Origin: CAIWHR01 sp963717695
GTDB taxonomy: Bacteria > Pseudomonadota > Gammaproteobacteria > Burkholderiales > Casimicrobiaceae
NCBI GenBank assembly: GCA_963717695.1
Contig: CAVQWR010000004.1
Location: 62,001-126,000, forward strand
Reading direction: 5' to 3'
Length of the DNA stretch: 64,000 bases
Positions 16,842 to 26,274 of this stretch are shown one piece after another (positions within the stretch are counted from its first letter, which is position 1; the number at the start of each line of letters is the position of its first letter). Position numbers and translations under genes: made by a program. A model generated the notes under the pieces. That model was not told the origin of the DNA, made no database searches, and worked only from the letters and a program-made list of their open reading frames with translations.

Positions 16842-17837
16842 ATGGAACGGCGCGCCCACCGCCTCTGCATCGCGCCGATGATGGACTGGACGGACCGGCA
16901 CTGCCGGTACTTCCTGCGCCTCATCACGCGACGAGCGCGGCTCTACACCGAGATGATCACCAGCAACGCGCTGCTGCACGGCGACGTCGCGCATCATCTC
17001 GACTTCGACGCGGCCGAGCATCCGCTCGCATTGCAGCTGGGCGGCAGCGACCCGGCCGTGCTGGCCGCGTGCGCGAAGATCGGCGAGCGCTGGGGATACG
17101 ACGAGATCAACCTCAATTGCGGCTGTCCGTCGGAGCGCGTGCAGAAGGGCAGCTACGGCGCGTGCCTGATGGCGGAGCCGGCGCTCGTCGCCGACTGCGT
17201 GAAGGCGATGCGCGACGCGGTGAGCGTTCCGGTCACGGTCAAGCACCGGATCGGCATCGACGCGATCGAGGACTACGCGTTCGTTCGCGATTTCGTCGGC
17301 ACGGTTGCCGCGGGCGGGTGCGACGTCTTTATCGTCCATGCGCGCAATGCGGTACTCAAGGGGTTGTCGCCGAAGGAAAACCGCGAGGTGCCGCCGCTTC
17401 GCTACGACGTCGTCCATCATCTGAAGCGCGAGTTCCCGGCGCTTGCGATCGTGACCAACGGCGGGCTCGCCGACTGGGACGCGATCGAGCGCGAGCTCGG
17501 CCTCGTCGACGGCGTGATGCTGGGCCGGCTCGCGTACCACGACCCGTACTTTCTCGCGCAGCTCGACTGGAAGGTGTTCGGCGACGAGCAGCCGGTGCGC
17601 TCACGCGCCGAAGTCCTGGCGGCGCTCATCCCCTACGCCGAAGCGCAGCACGCACGCGGCGTGCCGCTTCGCGCAATCTCGCGGCACATCCTCGGCCTCT
17701 ATCACGGCCGGTCCGGAGGCCGGCGCTTTCGCCGGATCCTCTCGGACTCGACGCGATTGCGCGACGCGGGGCCGGAGCTCCTGCTGGAAGCGCTTGCGGC
17801 AGTCGAGCCGGTGCAGGCTCACGCCGAAGCCGCCTAG
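16842..17837 (+). CDS. dusA: tRNA dihydrouridine(20/20a) synthase
   Basis: At 331 residues this is full length for DusA, an FMN enzyme that reduces uridine in the tRNA D-loop. It starts with LCIAPMMDWTDRHCRYFLR, has YTEMITSNALLHGD, ALQLGGSDP, and the catalytic Cys in INLNCGCPSERVQKGSYGACLM. FIVHARNAVLKGLSPKENREVPPL is the DusA-specific FMN phosphate region. It lies 210 nt downstream of the divergent RibD-C gene and converges with the epimerase. Confidence 0.95.
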   Translation: MERRAHRLCIAPMMDWTDRHCRYFLRLITRRARLYTEMITSNALLHGDVAHHLDFDAAEHPLALQLGGSDPAVLAACAKIGERWGYDEINLNCGCPSERVQKGSYGACLMAEPALVADCVKAMRDAVSVPVTVKHRIGIDAIEDYAFVRDFVGTVAAGGCDVFIVHARNAVLKGLSPKENREVPPLRYDVVHHLKREFPALAIVTNGGLADWDAIERELGLVDGVMLGRLAYHDPYFLAQLDWKVFGDEQPVRSRAEVLAALIPYAEAQHARGVPLRAISRHILGLYHGRSGGRRFRRILSDSTRLRDAGPELLLEALAAVEPVQAHAEAA

Positions 17838-17843
17838 CGGCCA

Positions 17844-18822
17844 CTAAGATTTCGGCATGTCTTCCGCAGATGTAGGCGCGGATGATCGCCTCGAAATCGG
17901 TGTCGGCCGTCATCCCGAGCGCCGGGGCGAGACGCGGCGCGAAATTGGTTGGCCACGTTGCGACGATGCGATCGATCGCGGCGTCGTAGCGCCACTTGAC
18001 GCGATCGGCTACGGCGTCGCCGGCCACGCGGCGCAGCGCGTCGACCATGCCGTTCACCGTGGTCGCCATGCCGGGGACGTTGATCGAGCGCGTGTGCGCG
18101 AATGCCGTGGCGGGCGCCTCGTGCCCCACGATGAAGTTGCGGATCACCGTGGTGGGCGAGGTCACCCAGACTTTGGTGGTCGGCGCGACCGGGCAGATCG
18201 CGTCGACGCCGGACAGGGGCTCGCGAATGATGCCGCTCGCGAACGACGACGCCGCGCGATTGGGCTTGCCCGGTCGCACCGTCACCGTCGGCAGCCGCAG
18301 GCTGCGCCCGTCGATGAAGCCCCTGCGCGTCATGTCGTAGACGAGGTATTCGGTCATCACCTTCTGCGCGCCGTAGGAGGCCTGCGGCGTCAGCGGCGCG
18401 TCGTCGGGAACGGGCTCCGGCAGCGGCCCGCCGTACACGGCGAGCGAGCTCGCGAACACGAACCGCGGCGGGGCGTCGAGCCTGCGGCAGCGCTCGAGCA
18501 GCAATCGCGACGCGTCGAGATTGACGCGCATGCCCTTGTCGAAGTCGGCTTCGGCCTCGCCGCTCACCACGGCGGCGAGATGGAAGATCGAGCCGGTGTC
18601 GCGCGTGACGACGGCTTCGATCACGGTCGGATCGGCGAGATCGCCCGCAACGGCGCGCACACGCGGGTCGCCCATGTCCGGGGCGGCGACGACGTCGAGC
18701 AGGACGAGCTCCGTGACCGGCTCCGCAGCGCCGCCGGCGCCGGTCAAGGTGCCGCGCGCGAGAATCTCGCGCGCGAGGCGGCGTCCCAGGAATCCCGCGC
18801 CGCCGGTGATGACGATTCGCAT
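17844..18822 (-). CDS. NAD-dependent epimerase, D-erythronate dehydrogenase (DenD)-like; probable frameshift near the 3' end
   Basis: This extended SDR starts MRIVITGGAGFLGRRLA, has SIFHLAAVVSGEAEADFDKG, FASSLAVYGG, the catalytic PQASYGAQKVMTEYL and a C-terminal TDFEAIIRAYI, all typical of DenD-like 3-oxo-acid-forming sugar-acid dehydrogenases. As written the frame runs on to 17626, 200 nt into the antisense of dusA. One extra base at about 17868 would explain this: without it the protein ends RAYIAEDMPKS with a TAG at 17844-17846, only 6 nt from the dusA stop, at about 325 residues as in relatives. The usual DenD neighbours (kinase, dehydratase) are absent. Confidence 0.78.
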
Positions 18823-19242
18823 GGCTGTCGCTTTCCGTGATTGCGTCCGTCGCCATGATAGCCGCCTGTCCCCGGAATGCGCGCCGCACGGAGAAGGGCT
18901 GGCGCAGAATCCGATGCGGGTGATCTCGTTGCGAGGCGGTGGTCAGAAGACCGTCGCATCCGGAGTAGGGCCTTTTTCCTTTTTACAAGACTTCAATGTC
19001 GGTGCCGTCATTTCGCGGGCAGCACGCGAAAATTTGTCGAAGGAACGATCCCACCCATTGACCGCCGCGGTTTGTCGAATTAGGCTGCGCTTCCCCGCTC
19101 GTACTATTCCCAGAACCTGACTTTCGATGACCTGTCGGAGCGTCGGGCCAAGCCGTCGTCAAGGGCCGGTGTCCGGTGTCCGCGGTCGTTCGCGCGACAT
19201 TGACGTTGCCGACGTGGAAATCAATCGTGGAGGGAACGAGCA
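18823..19242. other. Intergenic region, 420 nt, between divergent genes
   Basis: No gene is supported here. The stretch 18970-19090 is visibly less GC-rich than its surroundings. A candidate sigma-70 promoter for the S53 peptidase is TTGACC at 19058-19063, a 17-nt spacer and TAGGCT at 19081-19086, leaving a leader of about 150 nt. The leader contains a short direct repeat of GGTGTCCG near 19170. Confidence 0.4.
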
Positions 19243-20766
19243 ATGATTTTCGATCGCATCCTGTGGGGTCTTCGGATCCTGTTTCTCGTCGTGCTGGGCA
19301 TCGCCGCGGCGACCCAGCCTGCGTTTTCGGCGCAGGCCCGTCGCACCATGTCGCCGTTTCTGGTCGTGGGCCCGCGGGCAACGCCCGCCGGTACCGTCGG
19401 CGCGCAGTACGGCCTCTTCACCTGTCAGATTGTCGGGCTTCGGCCCAGCTACTGCTATGACCCGTACCAGATGCGCCACGCCTATCAGCTCGATACGTTG
19501 ATCGCATCCGGCTTCGACGGCACCGGACAGACCATCGTCATCGTCGATGCGTTCCAGAATCCCGGTCTGGTCGCTCAGGTGAGCACCTTCGACGCGTTCT
19601 ACGGGCTGCCCGCGGTCCAGCTGACGCAAGTCGCTCCGGATGGCCTCACGCCATTCAATCCCGCCGACGGCAACATGGTCGGCTGGGCGGAGGAGATCAG
19701 CCTCGACGTTGAATGGGCTCATGCGATCGCCCCGGGCGCCAAGATCGTTCTGGTGCTTGCCAAGTCCAATGACGATGCCGATATCGTCAGCGCGCTCAAG
19801 TACGCGGTCGAAAATCGCCTCGGCGATGTCATCTCGATGAGCTTCGGCGAAAATGAGAGCTGCCTCGGCACTGACCTGACGCTCGCCTACCACGACATCT
19901 TCGCCAACGCGACCAGGAAGAACATCACGCTGTTCGCGTCCTCGGGCGACCAGGGCGCGGCGCTTTCGACCTGCGACGGCGCATCGTGGGTCAAGGCGGT
20001 GTCATCGCCAGCGAACGACCCCCTCGTGACGGGTGTCGGAGGGACAGAGCTGACGGCAGCGAAGTACTGCCTCGCCGCAGCAGGCTGTGACCCGGCAAGC
20101 AATCCGTCTGCCGGAACCTACCAGTCCGAAATGACCTGGAATGAAGGTCTCCCGTACGGCGATTTCGGCAATGTGTTCGGGTTCGGGACTCTCTCCGGCG
20201 GAGGCGGGTACAGCATCGTGTTCGATGAGCCGCCGTACCAGCAGGGCACGATCCACGGCGGCAAGCAGCGTCCCGTACCCGACGTCGCATATAGCGCAGC
20301 GGTCGAGCATGGTGTGCTGACGTACCTCGAGATTCCCGGTATCCCCGCCGGGTTCTACCTCTTCGGCGGCACCAGCGCCGGCGCCCCGCAGTGGGCGGCG
20401 ATCGCGGCGATCTCGAACCAGTGGGCCGGCCACGACCTTGGGTTCCTCAATTCGGCCATCTACCAGATTGGCAAGGTGAAGAAGGCCTACCCGACGTCGT
20501 TCCATGACATCACCGTCGGAACGAATTCGTCGCTGCAATTCGACGCATCCGACAATCCGGTGGACATCACCGGCTTCAATGCAGGCTCGGGCTGGGACGC
20601 GACCACGGGTATCGGCTCGCCGATCGGCATGGGGTCGAGCGGATCGGGATTGGTCGACATGCTCGTCAGCTACGTCTCGCCGGGCGACGGCAACTCTGCG
20701 ATTGCCACGACCAAGCCGAAGCCGAATCCGAAGTCCGTGGGCCAAGGCAAGGTCAATCCGCACTAA
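19243..20766 (+). CDS. Secreted S53 family serine-carboxyl peptidase (sedolisin-like)
   Basis: The 507-residue protein begins with a signal peptide (hydrophobic residues about 8-30, ending FSAQA) and carries the sedolisin Glu-Asp-Ser set: Glu151 and Asp155 in AEEISLDVEW, Asp236 in ASSGDQG (oxyanion) and Ser378 in FGGTSAGAPQW. FHDITVGTNSS and GWDATTGIGSP match the C-terminal calcium-site region. Sedolisins are secreted endopeptidases that often act at low pH. Only about 40 residues lie between the signal peptide and the catalytic domain, so the large activation prodomain is missing or minimal. GGAGG precedes ATG 19243. A strong terminator follows. Confidence 0.88.
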   Translation: MIFDRILWGLRILFLVVLGIAAATQPAFSAQARRTMSPFLVVGPRATPAGTVGAQYGLFTCQIVGLRPSYCYDPYQMRHAYQLDTLIASGFDGTGQTIVIVDAFQNPGLVAQVSTFDAFYGLPAVQLTQVAPDGLTPFNPADGNMVGWAEEISLDVEWAHAIAPGAKIVLVLAKSNDDADIVSALKYAVENRLGDVISMSFGENESCLGTDLTLAYHDIFANATRKNITLFASSGDQGAALSTCDGASWVKAVSSPANDPLVTGVGGTELTAAKYCLAAAGCDPASNPSAGTYQSEMTWNEGLPYGDFGNVFGFGTLSGGGGYSIVFDEPPYQQGTIHGGKQRPVPDVAYSAAVEHGVLTYLEIPGIPAGFYLFGGTSAGAPQWAAIAAISNQWAGHDLGFLNSAIYQIGKVKKAYPTSFHDITVGTNSSLQFDASDNPVDITGFNAGSGWDATTGIGSPIGMGSSGSGLVDMLVSYVSPGDGNSAIATTKPKPNPKSVGQGKVNPH

Positions 20767-20786
20767 CGCAAGCGTTGCATGCGGAA

Positions 20787-20814
20787 CGGGGCCCTTCGCG
20801 GGCCCCGTTTTTTT
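20787..20814 (+). terminator. Intrinsic terminator of the S53 peptidase gene
   Basis: CGGGGCCC and GGGCCCCG make a perfect 8-bp stem with a 5-nt loop (TTCGC), followed at once by seven T. It begins 20 nt after the peptidase stop codon. Confidence 0.85.
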
Positions 20815-20903
20815 GGGGTGCCAATCCGTGTCAGATCTGTTGTGTCAGCGATCGACCGATTCGATGACGCGCTTGCACAAGCGAGTGTCGACCTTGACCC
20901 GCG

Positions 20904-21644
20904 TCACAGCGGGTAGCCGTCCGGATCCTTGCCGCGGAGGCGCCGCCACAGCACCTGGAAGCCGATCCGGTTCACGACGACGATGAACACCTTGCGCATC
21001 CGGTCGGGCGGACACGTGATCGGATTGACCGCATGCCACGAGTGCTCGGTGCGCCGGAACATGAAGCTGCGATTGCCGAGAATCTGCGACGCCGCGATTT
21101 GCGGCAGCTCGCCGAATTTCGGCGACGCATGCGCGGACAGGCGACCACCGTCGTCGAGGACCACGGTCTGTCCGCCCCAGGCGGGCTCCCAGTCCTCAGG
21201 CGTGTTGAAGTAGAAGATGTGCGAACCGATCTTGCGGCGCGCGTCGGTGTGCGGTGACACCGATCCGCCATTCGCGGCATGGTGCCAGTGCATCGACAGC
21301 TCGAACCGCTATTTTGCGCCAAGCCCGTACATTTGCCGGATGAAGCTCGCGTAACGCGCCGAGCGGAGCTCGCCGATGAACGCGCGCCACGACGGAGCGA
21401 GCTCCGCGTCGAGGCGCGGATGGTATTGCAGCGCATAGCGGTCGTGGCTTTGCTGGCCATAGTCGCGCGCCTGCCCGAACTCCTGCTTGAAAAGCTCGTG
21501 CCGTGGCAGCTCGGCGCAAAGATGCCCGAACGCGTCCTCGTTCAGCATTCCCTGAAGGCCGATCCAGGGATACGGCTTCTGGTTCAGGAACGCCGTGGAT
21601 TGGCCCGCGACCTCGGTCAGTCGCCGTTCATCGAGACATTTCAT
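20904..21644 (-). pseudogene. 2-oxoglutarate/Fe(II) oxygenase family gene with an in-frame amber stop
   Basis: Two ORFs in the same frame join to about 246 codons: one starting MKCLDERRLTEVAG and ending YGLGAK before TAG at 21309-21311, the other continuing RFELSMHWHHAANGGSVSPHTDARRK. The second half has the iron-binding HTD, the distal His in TEHSWHAVNP and an Arg for 2OG, so this is a prolyl-hydroxylase-like oxygenase. No frameshift is needed; a single nonsense codon splits it just before the catalytic core. It could be a true pseudogene, a sequence error, or two polypeptides with restart at ATG 21293. Confidence 0.75.
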
Positions 21645-21907
21645 GAGCACCCGCCGTGTGAAGGATTCGGATTGCGGCCGTCCGGCCATCGTGCGACCCG
21701 CCGACACGCGCGTTGCGCACGCGGATGGCGTTCTCGCATTTAAGGGAATCGGACGCGCAGCGGGCTTGATATTCCGCAACATGTGGTGCGATTCGGACCC
21801 AAATCTGCTGTCCCCGGGGCTGCGGCGGGCGCGGCTTTTCCGCTAGAATTGCGCACTTGCGCGCAGGCGCTGCATGGCGCTGCGCGAACCCGCTCCCGCA
21901 GGAACCG

Positions 21908-22846
21908 ATGACCTCCCCTTCCGCTCCGCGCAAGCTCACGATCGCGACCCGCGAATCGGCACTGGCCATGTGGCAGGCCGAGCACCTCCGGGCATGGCTG
22001 TCCGCGCGGCACCCGGGCTGCGAGGTGGTGCTGCTCGGCATGACGACGCAGGGCGATCGCATCCTCGACCAGCCGCTCGCCGACATCGGCGGCAAGGGGC
22101 TGTTCATCAAGGAGCTCGAGCACGCAATGGCCGACGGCCGCGCCGACCTCGCCGTGCATTCGCTGAAGGATGTCCCGATGGACATGCCGGAGGGCTTCAC
22201 GCTCGCGGCGATCGGCGCGCGCGAGGATCCGCGCGACGCGCTGGTCTCGAACCGGTTTCTCGACCTCGCCGCGCTTCCCGGCGGCGCGCGCATCGGCACG
22301 TCGAGCCTGCGCCGCGAAGCGCAGCTCCGCGAGCGCGATCCGCTGCTCCAGATTCTGCCGTTGCGCGGCAACGTCAACACGCGGCTGCGCAAGCTGGACG
22401 AGGGCCAGTACGACGCGATCATCCTCGCCGCGGCCGGCCTGAAGCGCCTCGGCTTCGGCGCGCGCATCGCGTCGCTGCTCGATCCCGAGGAGAGCCTTCC
22501 CGCCGTCGGGCAGGGCGCGCTCGCACTCGAATGCCGCGCGGACCGTGCCGACGTGATCGAGGCGCTTGCCGACTTCGCCGATCGCGACACCATGCTCGCG
22601 ACGACGGCGGAGCGCGCGTTCTCGCGCGCGCTGTCGGGCAGCTGCCACACGCCGCTCGCCGCGCACGCCCTCATCCGCCATGGCGAACTGTGGCTGCGCG
22701 GCCTGCTCGCGAGCCGCGACGGCAGCGAGATTCTTCGCGGCGAAGCCTCCGCCGCCGTCGCCGATGCGGCCGCCGCCGATGCGCTCGGGCGCGGGCTCGC
22801 CGACGATTTCCTGGCGCGGGGCGCCGCGCGGCTCGTCGGCGCGTGA
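21908..22846 (+). CDS. hemC: Hydroxymethylbilane synthase (porphobilinogen deaminase)
   Basis: At 312 residues this is full length for HemC, which polymerises four porphobilinogens to hydroxymethylbilane in heme synthesis. It shows LTIATRESALAMWQAEHLR, TTQGDRILDQPLADIGGKGLFIKELE, AVHSLKDVPMDMPEG, GTSSLRREAQL, LRGNVNTRLRKLD and the dipyrromethane-cofactor Cys in SGSCHTPLAAHA. AGGA lies 6 nt before ATG 21908, which gives the usual short N-terminus. hemD follows after 46 nt. Confidence 0.96.
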   Translation: MTSPSAPRKLTIATRESALAMWQAEHLRAWLSARHPGCEVVLLGMTTQGDRILDQPLADIGGKGLFIKELEHAMADGRADLAVHSLKDVPMDMPEGFTLAAIGAREDPRDALVSNRFLDLAALPGGARIGTSSLRREAQLRERDPLLQILPLRGNVNTRLRKLDEGQYDAIILAAAGLKRLGFGARIASLLDPEESLPAVGQGALALECRADRADVIEALADFADRDTMLATTAERAFSRALSGSCHTPLAAHALIRHGELWLRGLLASRDGSEILRGEASAAVADAAAADALGRGLADDFLARGAARLVGA

Positions 22847-22892
22847 TCCCGCGCGGGGCCGTGCGTCGGTCACCGGTGCAATTGCGAAGCGC

Positions 22893-23696
22893 ATGACGCA
22901 AGCGCCCGTCGCAGCGTCCGGCTCGGGGCTTCCACTGGCGGGCATCGGCGTGCTCGTGACGCGGCCGGCGCGCCAGGCGGCGGGGTTTGCGCAGAAGCTC
23001 GCGGCGCTGGGCGCGGTGCCGGTCATCTTTCCCGCGATCGTCATCCTGCCGCCGGCGAATGCCGAATCGCTGGCGCGCGCGCAGGCGGAGCTCGACCGCT
23101 ACGATTTCGCCGTGTTCGTCTCGGGGAACGCCGTCGAATACGGCGTCGCCGATGCGGCGACATGGCCGCCGACGCTGGCTGCGCTTGCGCCGGGCCCGGG
23201 CACCGCGGCGGCGCTCGCCGCCGTGGGCATCTCCAACGTGCGCATCCCGACGACGACGTTCGACAGCTCGGGGCTCCTCGCGCTGCCGGAGTTCGCACAC
23301 GTCGGCGGCAAGCGCGTGGCGATCTTTCGCGGCAGCGGCGGCCGCGACGAGCTCGGCGACACGCTGCGCGCCCGCGGCGCCCGTGTCGACTACATCGAGT
23401 GCTATCGGCGGGCGCGGCCGGAAACCGGTGCCGCGGGGCTCGTCGAGGCGTTTCGCGACGGTCGCATCGACGCCGTCACGATCTCGTCGTCCGAGGGTCT
23501 CGACAACCTGTGGGCGATCGTCACCGGCGCGACGCGTGCGGCGTGGCAGTCGTGCACGACGTTCGTTCCGCATCCGCGCATCGCCGCGCGGGCGCGGGAG
23601 CTCGGACTTGCGGTCGTCGAGACGGCGAGCACCGACGCGGGACTCATCGCAGGATTGCTGGAATGGGTCAACTCATCGAGACAAACGGAGCAATGA
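22893..23696 (+). CDS. hemD: Uroporphyrinogen-III synthase
   Basis: The 267-residue product fits HemD by position directly after hemC and by sequence: GIGVLVTRPARQAAGFAQKLAALGA, FVSGNAVEYGV, the segment FRGSGGRDELGDTLRARGARVDYIECYRR and ITISSSEGLDNL-like VTISSSEGLDNLW in the second domain. HemD is poorly conserved overall, but these are the recurring parts. It cyclises hydroxymethylbilane with inversion of ring D. The stop is 1 nt before the next start codon, so the dehydrogenase is probably cotranscribed. Confidence 0.92.
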   Translation: MTQAPVAASGSGLPLAGIGVLVTRPARQAAGFAQKLAALGAVPVIFPAIVILPPANAESLARAQAELDRYDFAVFVSGNAVEYGVADAATWPPTLAALAPGPGTAAALAAVGISNVRIPTTTFDSSGLLALPEFAHVGGKRVAIFRGSGGRDELGDTLRARGARVDYIECYRRARPETGAAGLVEAFRDGRIDAVTISSSEGLDNLWAIVTGATRAAWQSCTTFVPHPRIAARARELGLAVVETASTDAGLIAGLLEWVNSSRQTEQ

Positions 23697-23697
23697 C

Positions 23698-24645
23698 ATG
23701 GCACAGCCGGACATCATCGTCACCGCAGCGCTTCCGCCGTTCCTCTACGAGCCGCTGAAGGCCGACTACCGCTGCCGCGACTATTACGCGGCGACCGACA
23801 AGCCGGCGTTGCTCGCCGCGCACGCCGCGACGATCCGCGGTCTTGTGCAGGGCGGCGGCACGGTGACGCCGCCGTCCTTGATCGACGCGCTGCCCGCGCT
23901 CGAGATCATCTCGGTATTCGGCGTCGGCTACGACGGCGTGCCGGTCGAGCACTGCAGGAAACGCGGCGTCAAGGTGACCAACACGCCGGACGTGCTGACC
24001 GACGACGTCGCCGACGTCGCGGTCGCGCTGATCCTGATGACGGGGCGCGGCTTCGTGCGCGCGAACCGCTTCGTGCACGCCGGAGAATGGCTGAAGCGCG
24101 GGCCCGAGCTCACGACCAAGCTCTCCGGGCGCACGGTCGGCATCCTGGGACTGGGACGCATCGGCAAGGCGATCGCCGAGCGCGTGGCGGCGATGGGCAT
24201 GAAGATCGCCTACACCGGACGCAAGCCGCAGGCCGTGCCCTACCAGTTTCATGCCGACCTGAAGGCGCTCGCCGCGGCGTCGGACTTCCTCGTCGTCGCC
24301 TGTCCCGGCGGCGCGGCAACGAAGCATCTCGTCGATGCGGACGTCCTTGCAGCACTCGGAAAGAAGGGCACGATCGTCAATATCGCGCGCGGCTCGATCA
24401 TCGACGAGGAGGCACTCGTCAAGGCGCTCGAAGGCGGCGTGATAAAGGGTGCCGGGCTCGACGTGTTCGCCGACGAGCCCAACGTGCCGGCGGCGCTCCT
24501 CGCGATGGACAACGTGGTGCTGCTGCCGCACGTCGGCAGCGCGACGCACGAGACGCGCAAGGCGATGGGCGATCTCTGCAAGGCGAACCTCGACGCGTGG
24601 TTCGCCGGCCGGCCGCTCCTGACGCTGATTCCCGAGCTCGCCTAG
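23698..24645 (+). CDS. D-isomer specific 2-hydroxyacid dehydrogenase
   Basis: A 315-residue NAD(P)-dependent enzyme with the nucleotide motif GILGLGRIGKAIAERVAAMG and the catalytic set Arg in NIARGSIIDEEAL, Glu in DVFADEPNVP and His in LPHVGSATHETR. FGVGYDGVPVEHC and NTPDVLTDDVADVAVALIL are typical of glyoxylate/hydroxypyruvate reductases. The likely reaction is reduction of hydroxypyruvate or glyoxylate. GGAG at 23687-23690 precedes ATG 23698. It sits where hemX is normally found behind hemD. Confidence 0.9.
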   Translation: MAQPDIIVTAALPPFLYEPLKADYRCRDYYAATDKPALLAAHAATIRGLVQGGGTVTPPSLIDALPALEIISVFGVGYDGVPVEHCRKRGVKVTNTPDVLTDDVADVAVALILMTGRGFVRANRFVHAGEWLKRGPELTTKLSGRTVGILGLGRIGKAIAERVAAMGMKIAYTGRKPQAVPYQFHADLKALAAASDFLVVACPGGAATKHLVDADVLAALGKKGTIVNIARGSIIDEEALVKALEGGVIKGAGLDVFADEPNVPAALLAMDNVVLLPHVGSATHETRKAMGDLCKANLDAWFAGRPLLTLIPELA

Positions 24646-25586
24646 TCGTCGGGCGCGAGCGGGGCGACCCCGGATTCGCTTCGCCCCGGCTTGAACATCA
24701 CGATGAAGAGCGCGGCGACGACGAGCGCCAGCGCGAACCATTCCTGCGCGCCGGGCCGCTCGCCCAGCACCAGCATGCCGGCGAACACGCCAACCACCGG
24801 GACGGGCAGCGACGCGAGCGAGGACACGGCGACGGGCAACGTGCGCGCGAGCGTGAAATACGCCGCGTGCGCGATCGTGCCGGCGAGGAAGATGTTGTAG
24901 AGCACCGCGAACCACGCGCGGCCGTTCATGTGCGTGAGCACGTCGGCGAGCGGCGTGGGATCGAAGAACGGCGCGGCAAGCGCCAGCGGCAGCCAGCCAA
25001 GAAGCATCATCCAGCCGGTCACCGTGTTCTGCGGGATCGGCGGCTTCCACTTGCGCAGCAGCACCGTGCCGATGGCCCACGACAGCGCCGCGCCGAGGAT
25101 CATCGCGGCGGCGAACGGCGAATTGCCGATTGTGCGGAACTCGTCGCCGAGCAGGAGCGCCATGCCCGCCGTGCCGAGCACGAGGCCGACGATCTTGCGC
25201 GTCGACAGCGGCTCGTCCAGCACGAACGCGCCGATCGCCGTCGCCCAGATCGGCATCGTGTAGGCGAGGATGGCGCTGCGACCCGCGGCCATCTGCTGCA
25301 CGCCGAACAGGAGCAGACCATTCCATCCCGCGATGTTGAAGAGCGCGAGCGCGGCCACGCGGAGCCACCACGCGCGCGGCAGGCGCACGCCGTCGCCGGC
25401 AAGACGCGCGACGGCGAACAACCCGGCCGCGGCGAACGGCAGCGTCATCGCGCGGAACGTGAGCGGCGGCAGTTCGCTGACGCCGATCTTGAGGATCGGC
25501 CAGTTGAGACCCCAGACGATCGCCAGGACGCCGACGGGCAGCGCGGCGCGCCATATCGACCGCGGCGACGCCACCGGCGTGCTCAT
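24642..25586 (-). CDS. EamA/DMT family transporter
   Basis: The 314-residue protein has ten predicted hydrophobic helices in two five-helix EamA repeats. The first repeat includes AIVWGLNWPILKIGVSELPPLTFRA, a typical start for this family, and SAILAYTMPIWATAIGAFVLDEPL; the second includes TIAHAAYFTLARTLPVAVSSLASLPVPVVGVFAGMLVLGE. Members export amino acids or other metabolites; the substrate is unknown. It converges with the dehydrogenase, overlapping by 4 nt. Confidence 0.88.
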   Translation of the reverse strand: MSTPVASPRSIWRAALPVGVLAIVWGLNWPILKIGVSELPPLTFRAMTLPFAAAGLFAVARLAGDGVRLPRAWWLRVAALALFNIAGWNGLLLFGVQQMAAGRSAILAYTMPIWATAIGAFVLDEPLSTRKIVGLVLGTAGMALLLGDEFRTIGNSPFAAAMILGAALSWAIGTVLLRKWKPPIPQNTVTGWMMLLGWLPLALAAPFFDPTPLADVLTHMNGRAWFAVLYNIFLAGTIAHAAYFTLARTLPVAVSSLASLPVPVVGVFAGMLVLGERPGAQEWFALALVVAALFIVMFKPGRSESGVAPLAPDD

Positions 25587-25629
25587 CCGCGAAATCCCGG
25601 TAACCGCAGCGTCGCGCCGGCGCGTGCGC

Positions 25630-26274
25630 TCAGGGGCGCGCGGGCGGCTCGCCGTACTTGCTCTGGTGCAGCGAGCGCGCCTGCGTCACCCATTCGTCGC
25701 GCCGGATCCGCCCCGGAAACTCATGGAGCTTCGCATCGAACTCGTCGATGTCGCGCTCCGACCAGAACGCGACCTGGCGAAACGTCGTGACGCCGAGCTG
25801 GTGCAGCATCCGCTCCAGCACCGGCCCGATGCCGACGATGAGCTTGAGATCGTCGGGCGCGCCGGGGCCGAACAGCGTCGACGGCGCGTTGTCCTCGAGG
25901 TCGATCACGAGCTGGCGGTAGCGCGCGGTCTCGCGGCGTGAGGCCGCGAGCGTGTCGAACATCTGGCGACGCTCGCGCGCGAGATCGGCGAGCTGGGCGA
26001 GGGCGGCATCGCGTGTGGCGACGACGCGCCGCAGCTGCGCGCTCTCGCGCTCGTAGCTGCGGATGATCCGGGTGCGCTCGGGCCCGACCCGATCCGGCGC
26101 GTCGGCGGGTGCGGGGGGCGCGAGTGTGGGTGGTGGCGCCGCGATCGGGGGCGCTGCGGGAAGCGTTGCGGCAGGAACCGTGGGCTCCCGATCGTGCGGG
26201 CGCGAGCCGCGACCGACGAAGTAGCCCGCGGCCAGCGCCACGACCAGAATCACGAACGCGAGGAACGTCGTCAC
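25630..26274 (-). CDS. Membrane-anchored coiled-coil protein with C-terminal helix-hairpin-helix domain
   Basis: The 214-residue product has one N-terminal transmembrane helix (FLAFVILVVALAAGYFVG), a proline/alanine-rich spacer, a predicted coiled coil from about residue 75 to 125 (IRSYERESAQLRRVVATRD), and a C-terminal helix-hairpin-helix module starting DDLKLIVGIGPVLERMLHQLGVTTF, which is common in small proteins of proteobacteria and otherwise known from DNA-binding proteins. Function unknown. The GTG at 26274 is chosen because AGGA lies 9 nt before it; the upstream open frame lacks features. Confidence 0.72.
   Translation of the reverse strand: MTTFLAFVILVVALAAGYFVGRGSRPHDREPTVPAATLPAAPPIAAPPPTLAPPAPADAPDRVGPERTRIIRSYERESAQLRRVVATRDAALAQLADLARERRQMFDTLAASRRETARYRQLVIDLEDNAPSTLFGPGAPDDLKLIVGIGPVLERMLHQLGVTTFRQVAFWSERDIDEFDAKLHEFPGRIRRDEWVTQARSLHQSKYGEPPARP

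Noticed and set aside
17626..17843. C-terminal extension of the DenD-like protein into dusA antisense
   Set aside because: Sequence is low complexity; a one-base correction gives a normal family ending just outside dusA.
21309..21311. TAG as a recoded pyrrolysine or suppressed codon
   Set aside because: No pyl genes or suppressor tRNA are visible and TAG is used as a normal stop elsewhere in the window; nonsense mutation or error is simpler.
21844..21849. TAGAAT as -10 of hemC
   Set aside because: No -35 partner is seen and such hexamers are expected by chance; not reported as a feature.
23668..25554. 628-codon minus-strand ORF over the dehydrogenase and EamA genes
   Set aside because: Arg-rich shadow of two well-supported genes in other frames.
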